Numbered from the stretch's first letter, positions 1-9,468 are shown. The stretch is 64,000 nucleotides of DNA from Methylopila turkensis (GCF_027922325.1 NZ_BSFL01000001.1:1049610-1113609), one strand, 5' to 3'. Numbers and translations are program-made. The notes: generated by a model from the letters alone, not told the origin.

Positions 1-1011
1 CCGGACGACTGGCACGTCCACCTGCGCGACGGCGCCATGCTGAGGGCGGTCGCGCCCTTCACCGCGGCGCAGTTCGCCCGCGGGATCATCATGCCGAACC
101 TCGTGCCGCCGGTGACGACGGTCGCCGCGGCCGCGGCCTATCGCGAGCGCATCCTCGCCGCCATGCCGGCCGGTGCCGACTTCACGCCGCTGATGACCTG
201 CTACCTCACCGACGCGACCGACCCCGACGAGATCGAGAAAGGCTTCGCCGAAAAGGTCTGGGTCGCGGCCAAGCTCTATCCCGCCGGAGCCACCACGAAC
301 TCCCATGGCGGCGTCCGCGACCTCGTCGCGCTGGCGCCGGTGCTGGAGCGGATGGAGCGCATCGGCATGCCGGCGCTGATCCACGGCGAAAGCACCGACC
401 CTAGCGTCGACATCTTCGACCGTGAGGCCGTGTTCATGGAGCAGAGCCTGCTGCCGCTGCTGAAGCGGCATGAGGGGCTCAAGGTCACGATCGAGCACGT
501 CACCACCGCCGAGACGGTCGAGATCGTCCGCGCGCATGCACCCCGCGTCGCCGGCACCGTCACCCCGCATCACCTCGTGCTGAACCGCACGTCGCTGTTC
601 CAGGGGGGCTTGCGGCCGCACTACTACTGTCTTCCGGTCGCCAAGCGCGAGCGGCATCGGCTGGCGCTGCGCGCGGCGGTGACCTCCGGCGACGCCTGCT
701 TCTTCATCGGCACCGACACCGCGCCGCACCTCCGAAACGCCAAGGAGGCCGCCTGCGGCTGCGCCGGCGTCTTCGTCGGCGCAACCGCGCTGCAGACCTA
801 CGCCCAGGTGTTCGACGAGGAGAACGCGCTCGACCGCTTCGAGGCCTTCGCCTCGCTCAACGGCGCCGCGTTCCATGGGCTCGCGCCCAACGCCGGGACA
901 ATCACGCTCGTGCGCCGGCCCGGCCGGGCGCTCGCGGCGGTGCCGGTGGAGGACGACGAGGTCGTCGTGTTCCGAGGCGAAGAGCCCCTGCCCTGGTCGA
1001 TCGCCGGCTGA
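1..1011 (+). CDS. pyrC: Dihydroorotase, 5'-truncated by window edge
   Basis: Zinc amidohydrolase of de novo pyrimidine synthesis that cyclises N-carbamoyl-aspartate to dihydroorotate in the cytosol. The reading frame is open from base 1 and begins with the metal-binding motif DWHVHLRDGAM, so the true start lies just upstream of the window. The carboxylated-lysine region KLYPAGATTNS, the metal histidines in IHGES and TPHHL, and the late aspartate motif GTDTAPH are all present. The length and motif layout match the E. coli PyrC type (about 345 residues) rather than the longer PyrC of Gram-positives. It converges on the transketolase-like gene. Confidence 0.95.
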   Translation, partial: PDDWHVHLRDGAMLRAVAPFTAAQFARGIIMPNLVPPVTTVAAAAAYRERILAAMPAGADFTPLMTCYLTDATDPDEIEKGFAEKVWVAAKLYPAGATTNSHGGVRDLVALAPVLERMERIGMPALIHGESTDPSVDIFDREAVFMEQSLLPLLKRHEGLKVTIEHVTTAETVEIVRAHAPRVAGTVTPHHLVLNRTSLFQGGLRPHYYCLPVAKRERHRLALRAAVTSGDACFFIGTDTAPHLRNAKEAACGCAGVFVGATALQTYAQVFDEENALDRFEAFASLNGAAFHGLAPNAGTITLVRRPGRALAAVPVEDDEVVVFRGEEPLPWSIAG

Positions 1012-1019
1012 GGCTGTAC

Positions 1020-1037
1020 GCGGGCCCTGCGGCCCGC
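1020..1037. terminator. GC hairpin between convergent genes
   Basis: GCGGGCC, loop CTGC, GGCCCGC: a perfect 7-bp stem directly after the pyrC stop and 8 bases before the stop of the convergent gene. No T-run follows on either side, so it may be a transcript-end stabiliser rather than a classical intrinsic terminator. Confidence 0.45.
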
Positions 1038-1044
1038 GCTCGCG

Positions 1045-3432
1045 TCACCCCAGCGCGGTGAGATGGCGAATCGGCCGGCCAGGCGCGAGTCCCTCGGCGG
1101 CGCGCACGAGGCCCTGGGCGTCGATGCCGAAATGCCGGTAGAGGTCGGCGATCGTGCCGGTCTGGCCGAAATGCTCGACGCCGAGCGCGCGGACGCGATG
1201 ACCGCAGACCGAGCCCAGCCAGCCGAGCGTCGCCGGATGGCCGTCGATCACGGTCACGATCGCGCAATGCCGGGGCAGCCGCCCCAGCAGCCGTTCGGCC
1301 AACGACGTCGCATGCGCCACGCCGCGTTCGCGAGCCCGGTGCGCCGCGGTCCAGCCCGCCATCAGCCGGTCGGCGGAGGTGACGGCGAGCAGGCCGACGT
1401 CGCGACGGTCGCCGGCGATGAGCCCCACCGCCTCGATCGCCTCCTTCGCGACCGCGCCCTGATAGGCGATCACCACCTCGCAGTTCGGGCCGGGCTCGCG
1501 CCACCAATAGGCGCCGTCGACGATCTCGCCCGCAAGCTCAGGCGTCATCGCGCGCTGCGGCTGTTCGAGCATGCGGGTGGAGAGCCGGAGGTACACCGAG
1601 CCGCCGGTCTCCTCGCGCTCCCAGTCCGCAACGCCGGACTTGCCGTCGCGTTGCACGTAGTCGAAGGCGAAGGCGAGGATCGCGGCGAGTTCATCGGCGT
1701 AGGCCGGCTCGAAACTCGCCAGCCCGTCCTGGGCGAGGCCGATCAGCGGGGTCGCGATCGACTGGTGCGCGCCGCCCTCCGGCGCGAGCGTCACGCCCGA
1801 AGGCGTCGCGGCCAGAATGAAGCGGGCGTCCTGGTAGCAGGCGTAGATCAGCGCATCGAGGCCGCGGGCGATGAAGGGGTCGTAGAGCGTGCCGACCGGG
1901 ATCAGCCGCTCGCCGAACAGCGAATGGGACAGTCCCATCGCGCCGAGCGCGAGGAACAGGTTCATCTCGGCGATGCCGAGCTCCAGATGCTGCCCCTTCG
2001 GCCCGAACTCCCACTTCTGCGCCGAAGCTATGCGCTCCTCGCGGAACAGGTCCTTCATGCTCTCGCGCGCGAACAGGCCCCGCCGGTTCACCCACGGCCC
2101 GAGATTGGTGGATACGGTGACGTCGGGCGAGGTGGTGACGATGCGGTCGGCGAGCGCCGTCTGGCCCTTCGCCAGACCGTCGAGCAGACGGCCGAAGGCG
2201 GCCTGGGTCGAGGTCTCGGCCGGAATGTCGGCTTCGAGCCGTTCGGGCGCCGGCAGCTTCGCGCCGGCGTAGCGACGGCGGCCCCTCGCCAAGAAGGGAA
2301 CCGTCTTCAGGAAGGCCTCCAGCTCCTCCGGCGGAGTCGACAGCCCCTCGAAGCGCTCCCACTCGTGGCCCTCGCGGACGTTCGAAGCGCGACGGAAAAC
2401 CTCCATCTGCGCCGGCGTCATCAGCCCGGCATGGTTGTCCTTATGGCCCGCGAGCGGCAGGCCGTAGCCCTTGATCGTGTATGCAAGGAAGCAGACCGGG
2501 CGGTCATGGTCGATCCGCTCGAAGGCGTCCAGGAGGGTCGGCAGGTCGTGACCGGCTAGGTTCGTCATCAGCGCGGCGAGTTCGTCGTCCGAGCGCCGCT
2601 CGATCAGCTTGGTGACGGCGCCCTGGTCGCCGATCTCGTCGAGCAGGCGCTTGCGCCACGCGGCTCCGCCTTGGAACGACAGCGCCGAGAACAGCTGGTT
2701 CGGACAGCGGTCGATCCAGTCGCGCAGCCTTTCGCCGCCGGGCTCGCGGAAAGCCTCCTCGAGCAGCCGGCCGTACTTCAGCACGACGACGTCCCAGCCG
2801 AGACCTTCGAACAGCGCCGAGATGCGCTCGTAGAGCCCCTCCCGCACGACGGCGTCGAGGCTCTGCCGGTTGTAGTCGATGATCCACCAGCAGTTCCGCA
2901 GGCCGTGTTTCCAGCCCTCCAGCAGGCACTCGAAGATGTTGCCTTCGTCCAGCTCCGCGTCGCCGACGAGCGCGATCATCCGGCCTTCCGGACGCTCCGT
3001 GCCGAGGTCCTTGGCGCGCAGGTAGTCCTGCGTCAGCGAAGCGAAGACGGTCGCCGCGGCGCCAAGGCCGACGGAGCCGGTGGAGAAGTCGACGTCGTCC
3101 ACGTCCTTGGTGCGGGAAGGATAGGACTGGGCGCCGCCGAAGGCGCGGAACGCCTCCAGCTTCTCGCGGGTCTGGTTCCCGAACAGGTACTGAATCGCGT
3201 GGAACACCGGGCTCGCATGCGGCTTGACCGCCACCCGGTCCTCGGGCCGCAGCGCCGCGAAATAGAGCGCGGTCATGATGGTCGTGAGCGAAGCCGAAGA
3301 CGCCTGATGGCCGCCGACCTTCAACCCGTCCGAGGGACGCAGATGGTTCGCGTTGTGGATGGTCCATGTGGCGATCCAGAGCGCCTTGCGCTCGAGCTCG
3401 GCGAGGATCGCCGTCCGGCGGTCGTTGGGCAT
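1045..3432 (-). CDS. Transketolase / homodimeric PDH E1-like ThDP enzyme
   Basis: Thiamine-diphosphate enzyme of about 795 residues. The ThDP/Mg motif is GDAELDEGN followed about 25 residues later by DYNRQSLD, closer to AceE (homodimeric pyruvate dehydrogenase E1) than to classical transketolase. The N-terminus carries DGLKVGGHQASSAS and the central PYR-type domain has ELGIAEMNLFLALGAMG. Proteins of this type in Rhizobiales are usually annotated simply as transketolase; the true substrate (pyruvate or a sugar phosphate) cannot be decided here. I chose the ATG at 3432 (MPNDRRTAIL) because GGAG lies about 9 bases upstream; the frame is open to 3489. No lipoyl E2 gene is adjacent, so a pyruvate dehydrogenase complex is not implied by context. 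Confidence 0.8.
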   Translation of the reverse strand: MPNDRRTAILAELERKALWIATWTIHNANHLRPSDGLKVGGHQASSASLTTIMTALYFAALRPEDRVAVKPHASPVFHAIQYLFGNQTREKLEAFRAFGGAQSYPSRTKDVDDVDFSTGSVGLGAAATVFASLTQDYLRAKDLGTERPEGRMIALVGDAELDEGNIFECLLEGWKHGLRNCWWIIDYNRQSLDAVVREGLYERISALFEGLGWDVVVLKYGRLLEEAFREPGGERLRDWIDRCPNQLFSALSFQGGAAWRKRLLDEIGDQGAVTKLIERRSDDELAALMTNLAGHDLPTLLDAFERIDHDRPVCFLAYTIKGYGLPLAGHKDNHAGLMTPAQMEVFRRASNVREGHEWERFEGLSTPPEELEAFLKTVPFLARGRRRYAGAKLPAPERLEADIPAETSTQAAFGRLLDGLAKGQTALADRIVTTSPDVTVSTNLGPWVNRRGLFARESMKDLFREERIASAQKWEFGPKGQHLELGIAEMNLFLALGAMGLSHSLFGERLIPVGTLYDPFIARGLDALIYACYQDARFILAATPSGVTLAPEGGAHQSIATPLIGLAQDGLASFEPAYADELAAILAFAFDYVQRDGKSGVADWEREETGGSVYLRLSTRMLEQPQRAMTPELAGEIVDGAYWWREPGPNCEVVIAYQGAVAKEAIEAVGLIAGDRRDVGLLAVTSADRLMAGWTAAHRARERGVAHATSLAERLLGRLPRHCAIVTVIDGHPATLGWLGSVCGHRVRALGVEHFGQTGTIADLYRHFGIDAQGLVRAAEGLAPGRPIRHLTALG

Positions 3433-3547
3433 GGGGAGGCTCCGGCGCGTGTGGGCGATGCATACTAGCGCTTTCGGCGCCCGCGTCATCTCGCCTCACG
3501 CCGGGCGTTCGCGCCGGCCTTCAGGCGGCGCCGAAAAGAGTCTTGCA

Positions 3548-4084
3548 ATGTCGCCGCGTCGTGCCACTATGGAACGTATGGAGAACATGCACTCCCTCCC
3601 CGACCCGGAAGCGGGTTTTGACGACATCGCGCCAGCGATCCGGATCTCGCTTTCCGGCGTTGCGGCGACAATCGCCCGGGGCGTCTGCCGGCATCTCAGG
3701 GACGCCGGTTACGGCTGTCTGCTGGAGACGCCGCTCCGGTCGGGTCGGAGAGCGGACGTGATGGCGGTCGGCCGCGCCGGCGAGATCGTGATCGTGGAGA
3801 TCAAGTCGGGCCCGCAGGACTTTCGCACCGACCGCAAATGGCCGGAGTACCGCGCCTTTTGCGACCGTCTTTATTTTGCGGTCGACCGCGGTTTTCCGCA
3901 GGAGATGATTCCGGCGGACGTCGGGCTGATCGCGGCGGACGGCTACGGCGCCGCGGTGTTGCGCGAGGCGCCGGTCCACAGTCTGAGCGGGGCGCGGCGC
4001 AAGGCTGTGACCATCCGGTTCGCCCGGCTTGCTGCGGCGCGACTGCAGGCGACGGCGGACCCGCCGAGCATCGCGGTGCTGTGA
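3548..4084 (+). CDS. mmcB: MmcB family DNA repair-associated nuclease-like protein
   Basis: Small alphaproteobacterial protein of the PD-(D/E)xK-like MmcB family, linked in Caulobacter to DNA-damage response. The core GRRADVMAVG...EIVIVEIKSG with a following DFRTDRKWPEYRAFCDRLYFAV contains the family D and E-x-K residues. Starts at 3548, 3569, 3578 and 3587 are all in frame; 3548 has the best-spaced (though weak) AAGAG site, but a TTGCAA...CTATGG promoter-like pair at 3543-3572 would favour one of the later starts. It is transcribed divergently from the transketolase-like gene. Confidence 0.85.
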   Translation: MSPRRATMERMENMHSLPDPEAGFDDIAPAIRISLSGVAATIARGVCRHLRDAGYGCLLETPLRSGRRADVMAVGRAGEIVIVEIKSGPQDFRTDRKWPEYRAFCDRLYFAVDRGFPQEMIPADVGLIAADGYGAAVLREAPVHSLSGARRKAVTIRFARLAAARLQATADPPSIAVL

Positions 4085-4260
4085 TCTGTCCGAATTCTTT
4101 GGCTCAACTTCGCCGCAATCGCGTCTCATTTCGGCGCGGTCCAGCCGGCAGGATTCCGTCAAGGTCCTGATTCGCAGGCTTTTTCAAAGCTTCCGATACG
4201 TTCGAGAGCGACCGAAGGGCTCGGTAGACCGCCGGCCCAGCCACTGTCACGAGTTTTGCG

Positions 4261-4536
4261 ATGTCGAACGATGATGTGAATGCAGTCGTGCTTCGCCTCG
4301 CCCGCACGCTCCAGCGCTGCGGCGAAGATCCCCGTGTGGTTTTTGCGGCGCTCATCGGCGCCGCGGCGACGATCGCCGCCGATCTGGGCGAAGAGGTCAG
4401 CACGCCGGCCGACCTGCGCCGGGCGATCGACGCCGTCGTGGACTCCGGTCACCTCGAGGGTTTTCGGGACGACGCTCCCGGCGCCGCGGCGCTGAACGCC
4501 GTCGTTGTGCCGTTCCGACCGGCGAAGGTGGCCTGA
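4261..4536 (+). CDS. Hypothetical 91-residue protein
   Basis: Not recognised. Short, soluble, alanine-rich and mostly helical in appearance (MSNDDVNAVVLRLARTL, DLRRAIDAVVDSGHLEGF). Coding periodicity matches the neighbours, and the ORF sits alone between mmcB and the convergent rhomboid gene. The upstream 176-base gap has no clear ribosome site, so translation is moderately supported only. Confidence 0.55.
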   Translation: MSNDDVNAVVLRLARTLQRCGEDPRVVFAALIGAAATIAADLGEEVSTPADLRRAIDAVVDSGHLEGFRDDAPGAAALNAVVVPFRPAKVA

Positions 4537-4599
4537 ACGGCCGGACGGAACGGCGTCCTCGTCAGAGTTTCGCGGCGGATCCGGGCTGAGCGCCGTCCG

Positions 4600-5334
4600 T
4601 CAGATCGGGCCTTCCGAAGGCGCGGACCGCGCCTCGACCCGGGCGATGAGATCGCGGTCGAACAGCGGCACATCCGGGCGCTTCAGCGCGACCACGAGCA
4701 CCGCGCCGGTCAGAAAGCCGCCGACATGCGCCCACCAGGCCACCTGCTCGCTTCCGGCAAGCAGGGCATTGCCGGCCTGGAACACGGCCCATGCGCCGAT
4801 GATCCAGAAAGCGCGCAGCCGCAGCGGCAGCCGGTAGAACACCATCACCCAGACCTTCACCTGCGGATGCAGCATGACATAGGCCGCGACCACGCCGGCC
4901 ACGACGCCCGAGGCCCCCACCAGCGGAGCGTCGACATTGGCTGCGGTCACGGCGTGCGCGATCCCGCCCCCGACGCCGCACAGCATCACGAACAGCGCGT
5001 AGCGGACATGGCCGAGATCGTCCTCGACGTTGTCGCCGAACACCCAGAGGAACAACAGGTTTCCGATCAGGTGCAGCCAGCCGCCATGCAGGAACAGCGA
5101 GGAGCCTAGCGTCGTCCAGGCCGGCGCAATCTCGAAGCCGGCCGGCAGCACCGCGTCGCCGAACAGCACGCTGGGAATGAGCCCGAAGGACAGCACCGCC
5201 TGCTGGTTGGCGTCCATCACCAGGCCGGACTGGAACACGACATAGATCAGCGTCGAGACGATGATGAACCCGTCATTGACGTAGGCGTGCCGAATGCTTC
5301 GGACCGGGGCGTCGTCCATGATGGGGACGAACAT
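4600..5334 (-). CDS. Rhomboid family intramembrane serine protease
   Basis: Polytopic inner-membrane protease that cleaves transmembrane segments with a Ser-His dyad. Visible are the HGGWLHLIGNLLFLWVFGDN block (residues about 83-102), the catalytic serine in GASG (about 142) and the histidine in AHVGG (about 202), plus six hydrophobic segments. The start at 5334 (MFVPIMDDAPVRS) removes a 33-residue arginine-rich leader that looks non-coding. The short C-terminal cytosolic tail ends at RSAPSEGPI. Substrates cannot be inferred from context. Confidence 0.9.
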   Translation of the reverse strand: MFVPIMDDAPVRSIRHAYVNDGFIIVSTLIYVVFQSGLVMDANQQAVLSFGLIPSVLFGDAVLPAGFEIAPAWTTLGSSLFLHGGWLHLIGNLLFLWVFGDNVEDDLGHVRYALFVMLCGVGGGIAHAVTAANVDAPLVGASGVVAGVVAAYVMLHPQVKVWVMVFYRLPLRLRAFWIIGAWAVFQAGNALLAGSEQVAWWAHVGGFLTGAVLVVALKRPDVPLFDRDLIARVEARSAPSEGPI

Positions 5335-5451
5335 GGGCGTCTCGATCGTGGCTGGAGCGCGGACGCCGCCGCGCCGCCCGCAGCGTGGAAGTATGGACGA
5401 GGGGTCGCTCCCCGCAAGCGCACGGGTCGTCACGGTCGGCCGATTGCGCCG

Positions 5452-6015
5452 TCAGCGTGTCTTTCCGGGCGCCCAGAGCACGTCGCCCTGCCCGAGGTTC
5501 GCCACCCGCGCGGCGACGAACAGGTAGTCCGACAGCCGGTTGACGTAAGCGAGCGCCGGCTTCGACACGAGCTCCCGCTCCGCCAGCGCCGTCATGAGGC
5601 GCTCCGCCCGCCGGGCGACGGTGCGCGCGAGGTGAAGGTGGGCGGAGAGCGGCGCGCCGGCCGGCAGCACGAAGGATTTCAGCGGCGCGAGCGCGGCGTT
5701 GGCCACGTCTATGTCGGTCTCCAGCCGCTCGACCTGGCTCTGGACGATCCGCAGCGGCTCGTAGCCGAGGTCCTCGCCCGTGTCGGGGGTCGCGAGGTCG
5801 GCGCCGAGATCGAACAGTTCGTTCTGGATGCGCGACAGAACCGCGTCGAGCTCCGGCGCAGCGTGGAGACGAGCGAGGCCGATCACGGCGTTGGTCTCGT
5901 CGACGGCTCCGTAGGCTTCGACGCGCAGGTCGTGCTTGGGGCGCCGCGCGCCGGAGGCGAGCCCTGTGGTGCCGTCGTCGCCGGTGCGGGTGTAGATCTT
6001 GTTCAGTTTGACCAC
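5452..6015 (-). CDS. cobO: PduO-type cob(I)alamin adenosyltransferase
   Basis: Transfers the adenosyl group of ATP to cob(I)alamin to make adenosylcobalamin. The ATP loop TRTGDDGTTGLASG, the VDETNAVIGLAR helix, RIQNELFDLGADLATP and LARTVARRAERL are typical of the trimeric PduO family (about 190 residues; here 187). Despite the symbol often used, it is unrelated in fold to E. coli BtuR/CobA. The gene is 4 bases downstream of the HIG1 protein and forms a same-strand run with tspO. AdoCbl made here would serve ethylmalonyl- and methylmalonyl-CoA mutases, fitting the methylsuccinyl-CoA dehydrogenase gene nearby. Confidence 0.92.
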   Translation of the reverse strand: MVKLNKIYTRTGDDGTTGLASGARRPKHDLRVEAYGAVDETNAVIGLARLHAAPELDAVLSRIQNELFDLGADLATPDTGEDLGYEPLRIVQSQVERLETDIDVANAALAPLKSFVLPAGAPLSAHLHLARTVARRAERLMTALAERELVSKPALAYVNRLSDYLFVAARVANLGQGDVLWAPGKTR

Positions 6016-6019
6016 GGCG

Positions 6020-6214
6020 TCACGATCCCATGGCCCAGACGGTGATCATGATGACGATGATCGCCAGGAACTGCAGGCCCACGCGCCAGCGCATCAGCTG
6101 CTGGGAGCGGTTGGCGCTGCCGCCGCGCGCCATGTTGACGAGGCCGAGGATCAACGCGACCGCGACCGCGCCGATGGCGAGCGGCACGGCGTAAACGGAC
6201 AGAAAGTCGGACAT
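6020..6214 (-). CDS. HIG1-domain twin transmembrane protein
   Basis: 64-residue membrane protein with two hydrophobic helices separated by a basic loop (MARGGSANRSQQLMRWRV). This is the HIG1/hypoxia-induced type of small protein common in Rhizobiales next to the PduO-type adenosyltransferase; relatives associate with respiratory oxidases. Start MSDFLSVYAV at 6214 is chosen because the longer frame upstream is the antisense-like reading of tspO. Confidence 0.8.
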   Translation of the reverse strand: MSDFLSVYAVPLAIGAVAVALILGLVNMARGGSANRSQQLMRWRVGLQFLAIIVIMITVWAMGS

Positions 6215-6225
6215 CGGGTTTCCCG

Positions 6226-6741
6226 TCACGAGTTGAGGGCGAGGATCGCGGCGTTCAGCGCTGTCGCGAAGCCGACCCATGCGAGATAGGGCCACAGCAG
6301 CGCCGCCGCGAGCCGGTCGACGCGGCGGAAGCGCGCGATCGTCCAGGCGATCGACAGCAGCAGCGCTCCGACCACCGCGAGACCGAGCGCCGGGCTTTGC
6401 GCTGCGAAGAAGGCGAAAGACCACGCCACGTTCAGGATGTACTGCGCGCCGTAGGCGACCAGGGCGCGGCGGCGGTCCGGTCCGGCGGCGGCGGTCGCGA
6501 CGCGCCAGAGCGCGATCGCCATCAGCGGGTAGAGGATCGTCCAGGCGATCGGAAAGGCCGCGTTGGGCGGATTGAACGGCGGCTTCGCCAGCCCGGCGTA
6601 CCAAGGCAGGTTCGGCGTCGTGGCGGCGGAGCCGAGCAGGGAGGCGGCGAGGCTCAGCGCGAGCGCCGCCGCGAGGATCAAGAGCGAAGGGAGCGAGGCC
6701 CTGCCCGGCCCAGTCCCAGCGAGGCGAGCGCTGTCGGTCAT
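6226..6741 (-). CDS. tspO: TspO/MBR family membrane protein
   Basis: Five-helix outer- or inner-membrane tryptophan-rich sensory protein that binds porphyrins and, in Rhodobacter, tunes tetrapyrrole gene expression. Diagnostic residues are PNLPWYAGLAKPPFNPPNAAFPIAWTILY and the later LNVAWSFAFF motif. Start MTDSARLAG at 6741 gives 171 residues, slightly longer than the usual 155-165 because of an N-terminal extension. It is followed by HIG1 and cobO on the same strand, so a tetrapyrrole/corrinoid-respiration grouping is plausible but inferred. Confidence 0.88.
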   Translation of the reverse strand: MTDSARLAGTGPGRASLPSLLILAAALALSLAASLLGSAATTPNLPWYAGLAKPPFNPPNAAFPIAWTILYPLMAIALWRVATAAAGPDRRRALVAYGAQYILNVAWSFAFFAAQSPALGLAVVGALLLSIAWTIARFRRVDRLAAALLWPYLAWVGFATALNAAILALNS

Positions 6742-6876
6742 GTCGAGGACATAGCGCGCATCCGGTCGCCGCGCGAGGCCGGCGGAGGTCGCGGGGGACC
6801 ATCGCCGTTGAAGCGCGGCGCGAAATCCTCTAAGAGGCCGCTTCCTGACGTCCACGCCGCATAGGGAGGCGACCAA

Positions 6877-6921
6877 ATGCATTTCGATCATCGCCTACCC
6901 CTGAGGCTCGAGGGCCTCTGA
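6877..6921 (+). CDS. Candidate 14-residue leader peptide
   Basis: ATG-initiated frame MHFDHRLPLRLEGL with a strong ribosome site (AGGGAGG, 8 bases upstream). Its stop codon lies inside a GGGCCT-CTG-AGGCCC hairpin (6912-6926). It precedes the PcfJ-like gene by about 95 bases on the same strand. It could be a regulatory uORF or a chance frame; no function is assigned. Confidence 0.35.
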   Translation: MHFDHRLPLRLEGL

Positions 6922-7017
6922 GGCCCAGGCCGTCGGCGACCCCGCCGGCAGCCTTTCCGTCCCATCGCCGGTCGACCGCAGCCGAAGCCACGCTCCGGCG
7001 CGTCAGGATGTTCCACA

Positions 7018-8163
7018 ATGTTCGCCCTGCTTTCGCGCGCCATCGCCCGGCGCGCGCCCCGTCCCGCCGCGCCGTCGCCGACGGATCGCGCGTTGGCGCG
7101 CTTCTCCGGCGCGCATGGCGCCGCCGTCCGCAGGCTCGCCCTGCGTTCGCCGCGGCTGGCGGATCTCGCCTTAAGCTATCCCGGCCTGCTCGCGCTGCTC
7201 GCCGCGCCCGGCCGCCGGTTCGACGCCGAACCGGCGATCGCGCTCGTCGAGCGGGGCGCGTCGCTGCGGTCGGTCGCCGCCTCGGTCGGAGCGCCGATGT
7301 GGGCGCGCCGCCTGCCGCCGGAAGCTTTCGCTGCGGCCGACGTGCGCGGTCTGCCCGACAGCCCCGCGTTTCGCCGGTGGATCGCCAACGTCCTGCCGGC
7401 GTCGCCGCGACGGGCAGACCGCTGGCTCCGGTTCGTTGCGGAGGCGGCGCGCTGCGGCGACGACATGTTCACGGTCTGGGTTGCCCGCGAGTCGCAGGCG
7501 TTGACCGCAAAGCACGACGCCGCGACCGTTCGTCTGCTCGCTCTTTACGCCTTCTTCTCCAGCCGGGCTGACACTGAGGCGGGAGGGCTCGTCGAGGCCC
7601 GCTGGACGCCGCGCGCGCAGGCGAAAGCCGCGCTCGAACAGGCCATCGCGTGGCGCAGCGCTATCGATCTCCACCTCCATCTCGCGGACGGCGCCGCGGC
7701 GCCCCGACTCGACGGCGGCCGCATCCTCGACCTGGAGCTGACGCCGCTCGTGACTGCGCGGGATATCTCCGAGGAAGCGGCGGCGATGCGAAACTGCCTG
7801 CGCGGCTACGGCCCCGACGTACGGCGCGGCAGCGAGGAGCTTTGGAGTCTCCGTCGCGGCAGTGTCCGGGTGGCGACGCTGAGCGTGGGTCGCCCCTATC
7901 GCCGCCCGACCGTCAGCCTGGTCGAGATCAAGGGTCCGGGCAACACCGAGGTCGCGCCCGAAATATGGATCGCCGCGGAGCGATGGCTCGCCTCGCAGGC
8001 GGACCACGCGCTCGTCCCGCCTCCGGTCGACTGGAACTGCTCCGTCATAGCGCCGGCGCGATGGCGCGCGCTGTGGCGGCCTTACTGGCTCGCGCTCGGC
8101 CGCATCCCGCACTGGCTGCCGTTGCAGCCGCCGATCCACGGCCTGGACGATCTGCTCCGGTGA
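7018..8163 (+). CDS. PcfJ-like domain protein
   Basis: 381-residue soluble protein. The C-terminal half has the PcfJ-like signature AAAMRNCLRGYGPDV followed by ELWSLRRGSVRVATLSV and a conserved VEIKGPGN stretch. PcfJ was named from conjugative plasmids, but chromosomal relatives of unknown role are widespread in Alphaproteobacteria. The N-terminal 200 residues are helical and alanine/arginine rich without a recognised domain. AGGA about 11 bases upstream supports the start. It converges on bacA with 36 bases between. Confidence 0.7.
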   Translation: MFALLSRAIARRAPRPAAPSPTDRALARFSGAHGAAVRRLALRSPRLADLALSYPGLLALLAAPGRRFDAEPAIALVERGASLRSVAASVGAPMWARRLPPEAFAAADVRGLPDSPAFRRWIANVLPASPRRADRWLRFVAEAARCGDDMFTVWVARESQALTAKHDAATVRLLALYAFFSSRADTEAGGLVEARWTPRAQAKAALEQAIAWRSAIDLHLHLADGAAAPRLDGGRILDLELTPLVTARDISEEAAAMRNCLRGYGPDVRRGSEELWSLRRGSVRVATLSVGRPYRRPTVSLVEIKGPGNTEVAPEIWIAAERWLASQADHALVPPPVDWNCSVIAPARWRALWRPYWLALGRIPHWLPLQPPIHGLDDLLR

Positions 8164-8199
8164 ACCCACCGTCCGGGATATGGGCGGCGGGCTCGAAAC

Positions 8200-9468
8200 T
8201 CACGCCCGCACGCCGGCGGCGTCGACCTCCGCCTCGGGCGCCTCGAGGTCCTGGGCGGGCGGCGGCGCGCCATAGATCACGGCTTCAAAACCGCGAAGCC
8301 GCTTGTAGATCGACAGCAGCTCGACGATCTGCGGCCACGAGTTCACGAGATACTGGAACGACGAGCTGACCGCACCGAAGGCGCCTGAGATCTGCTCGAA
8401 CAGCCCGAGCGTCAGCCGGCCCGCGACAAGGCTCGGCGCCAGCGCGAGGTACAGGATGACGTTGTCCACCTGCAGGTAAAGGCTGCGCGCGATGTTGAAG
8501 TACATGTAGTGGAAGTAGAGATTGAAGTAGTTCTTCCGCACGTTGCCGAACAGGCCTGCGACCGTCGGCGGCTGCGCGCGGTCGGCGTGGTCCTCCCCAT
8601 AGACCAGCTCCTTGCGCAGCGCCGCCTCCACGCGTTGGTTGCGGAACTCGAGGCCCGGCAGCTTGACGCCGACGAGCGCGAGCAGCCCGGTGCCGAAGGC
8701 CGCCCAGCAGATCGCGAAGGCGACCAGCGGCTGCGGGATCGCCCCGACGATCGGCAGCTCCGACACATGGGCCGACAGCGCGAGCAGCACCGGCAGGAAC
8801 GCGATCAGCGTCATCACCGCCTCGATGAGGCTGACCCCGAGCGTCTCCATCTGGGTGGAGAACCGCATGGTGTCCTCCTGCACGCGCTGGGCCGCGCCTT
8901 CGACCCCGCGCAGCGTCGACCAGTGCGCCATGTAGAAGTCGTTCATCGCCGTCCGCCACCGGAAGACGTAGTGGCTGGCGAAGAACCGGAACAGCACGTA
9001 GACGACGACCGCGACCATCGCGATGCCGAGGAACTCGAGCACGCCGCCATAGATCTCGCCGATGTCGACCGGCCGGGATTTCGCGAGCGCGGCCTGGATC
9101 ACGTCGAAGAACGGGCCGCGCCAGACGTTGATCGCAACGCTGACCTGGACCTGAAAATAGGTGACGAAGATCACCAGCGCGGTGCCGAGGATCGACCAGA
9201 GCTGCCACGGATGCGGCCTCAGCGTCATCCAGGCGCCGGCGAAGATCGCGACGATCAGGGCGTAGTAGAGATAGAACCACAGAAACGGCCCGGAGACGAA
9301 CGTCTCGGGGCCCGTCACAGGCGGGGCGTCCGGCGCCGGATAGGCCAGACCGAGCGCCCTGCCCCAGTCCGAGCCGCCGAGGTACCAGACCGCGATCGCG
9401 AAGGCGCCCCAGAGCCCGGCCGAGAGAAAGAACAGCCGGACGGGGTTGGGAAAGAACGAACGAAACAT
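8200..9468 (-). CDS. bacA: SbmA/BacA-family peptide antibiotic transporter
   Basis: Inner-membrane, proton-driven importer of proline-rich and other antimicrobial peptides and of bleomycin; in rhizobia it is needed to survive host NCR peptides. The 422-residue protein has the family hallmarks: N-terminal [49 protein letters not shown] and [32 protein letters not shown]. It is an ABC-type membrane domain without its own ATPase domain, as expected for this family. The gene stands alone, with 219 bases of spacer upstream before metA. Confidence 0.92.
   Translation of the reverse strand: MFRSFFPNPVRLFFLSAGLWGAFAIAVWYLGGSDWGRALGLAYPAPDAPPVTGPETFVSGPFLWFYLYYALIVAIFAGAWMTLRPHPWQLWSILGTALVIFVTYFQVQVSVAINVWRGPFFDVIQAALAKSRPVDIGEIYGGVLEFLGIAMVAVVVYVLFRFFASHYVFRWRTAMNDFYMAHWSTLRGVEGAAQRVQEDTMRFSTQMETLGVSLIEAVMTLIAFLPVLLALSAHVSELPIVGAIPQPLVAFAICWAAFGTGLLALVGVKLPGLEFRNQRVEAALRKELVYGEDHADRAQPPTVAGLFGNVRKNYFNLYFHYMYFNIARSLYLQVDNVILYLALAPSLVAGRLTLGLFEQISGAFGAVSSSFQYLVNSWPQIVELLSIYKRLRGFEAVIYGAPPPAQDLEAPEAEVDAAGVRA

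Noticed and set aside
1063-2559. 498-residue open frame on the plus strand
   Set aside because: Exactly antisense to the transketolase-like gene; arginine/glutamine-rich with no family features, a by-product of G+C-rich codon bias.
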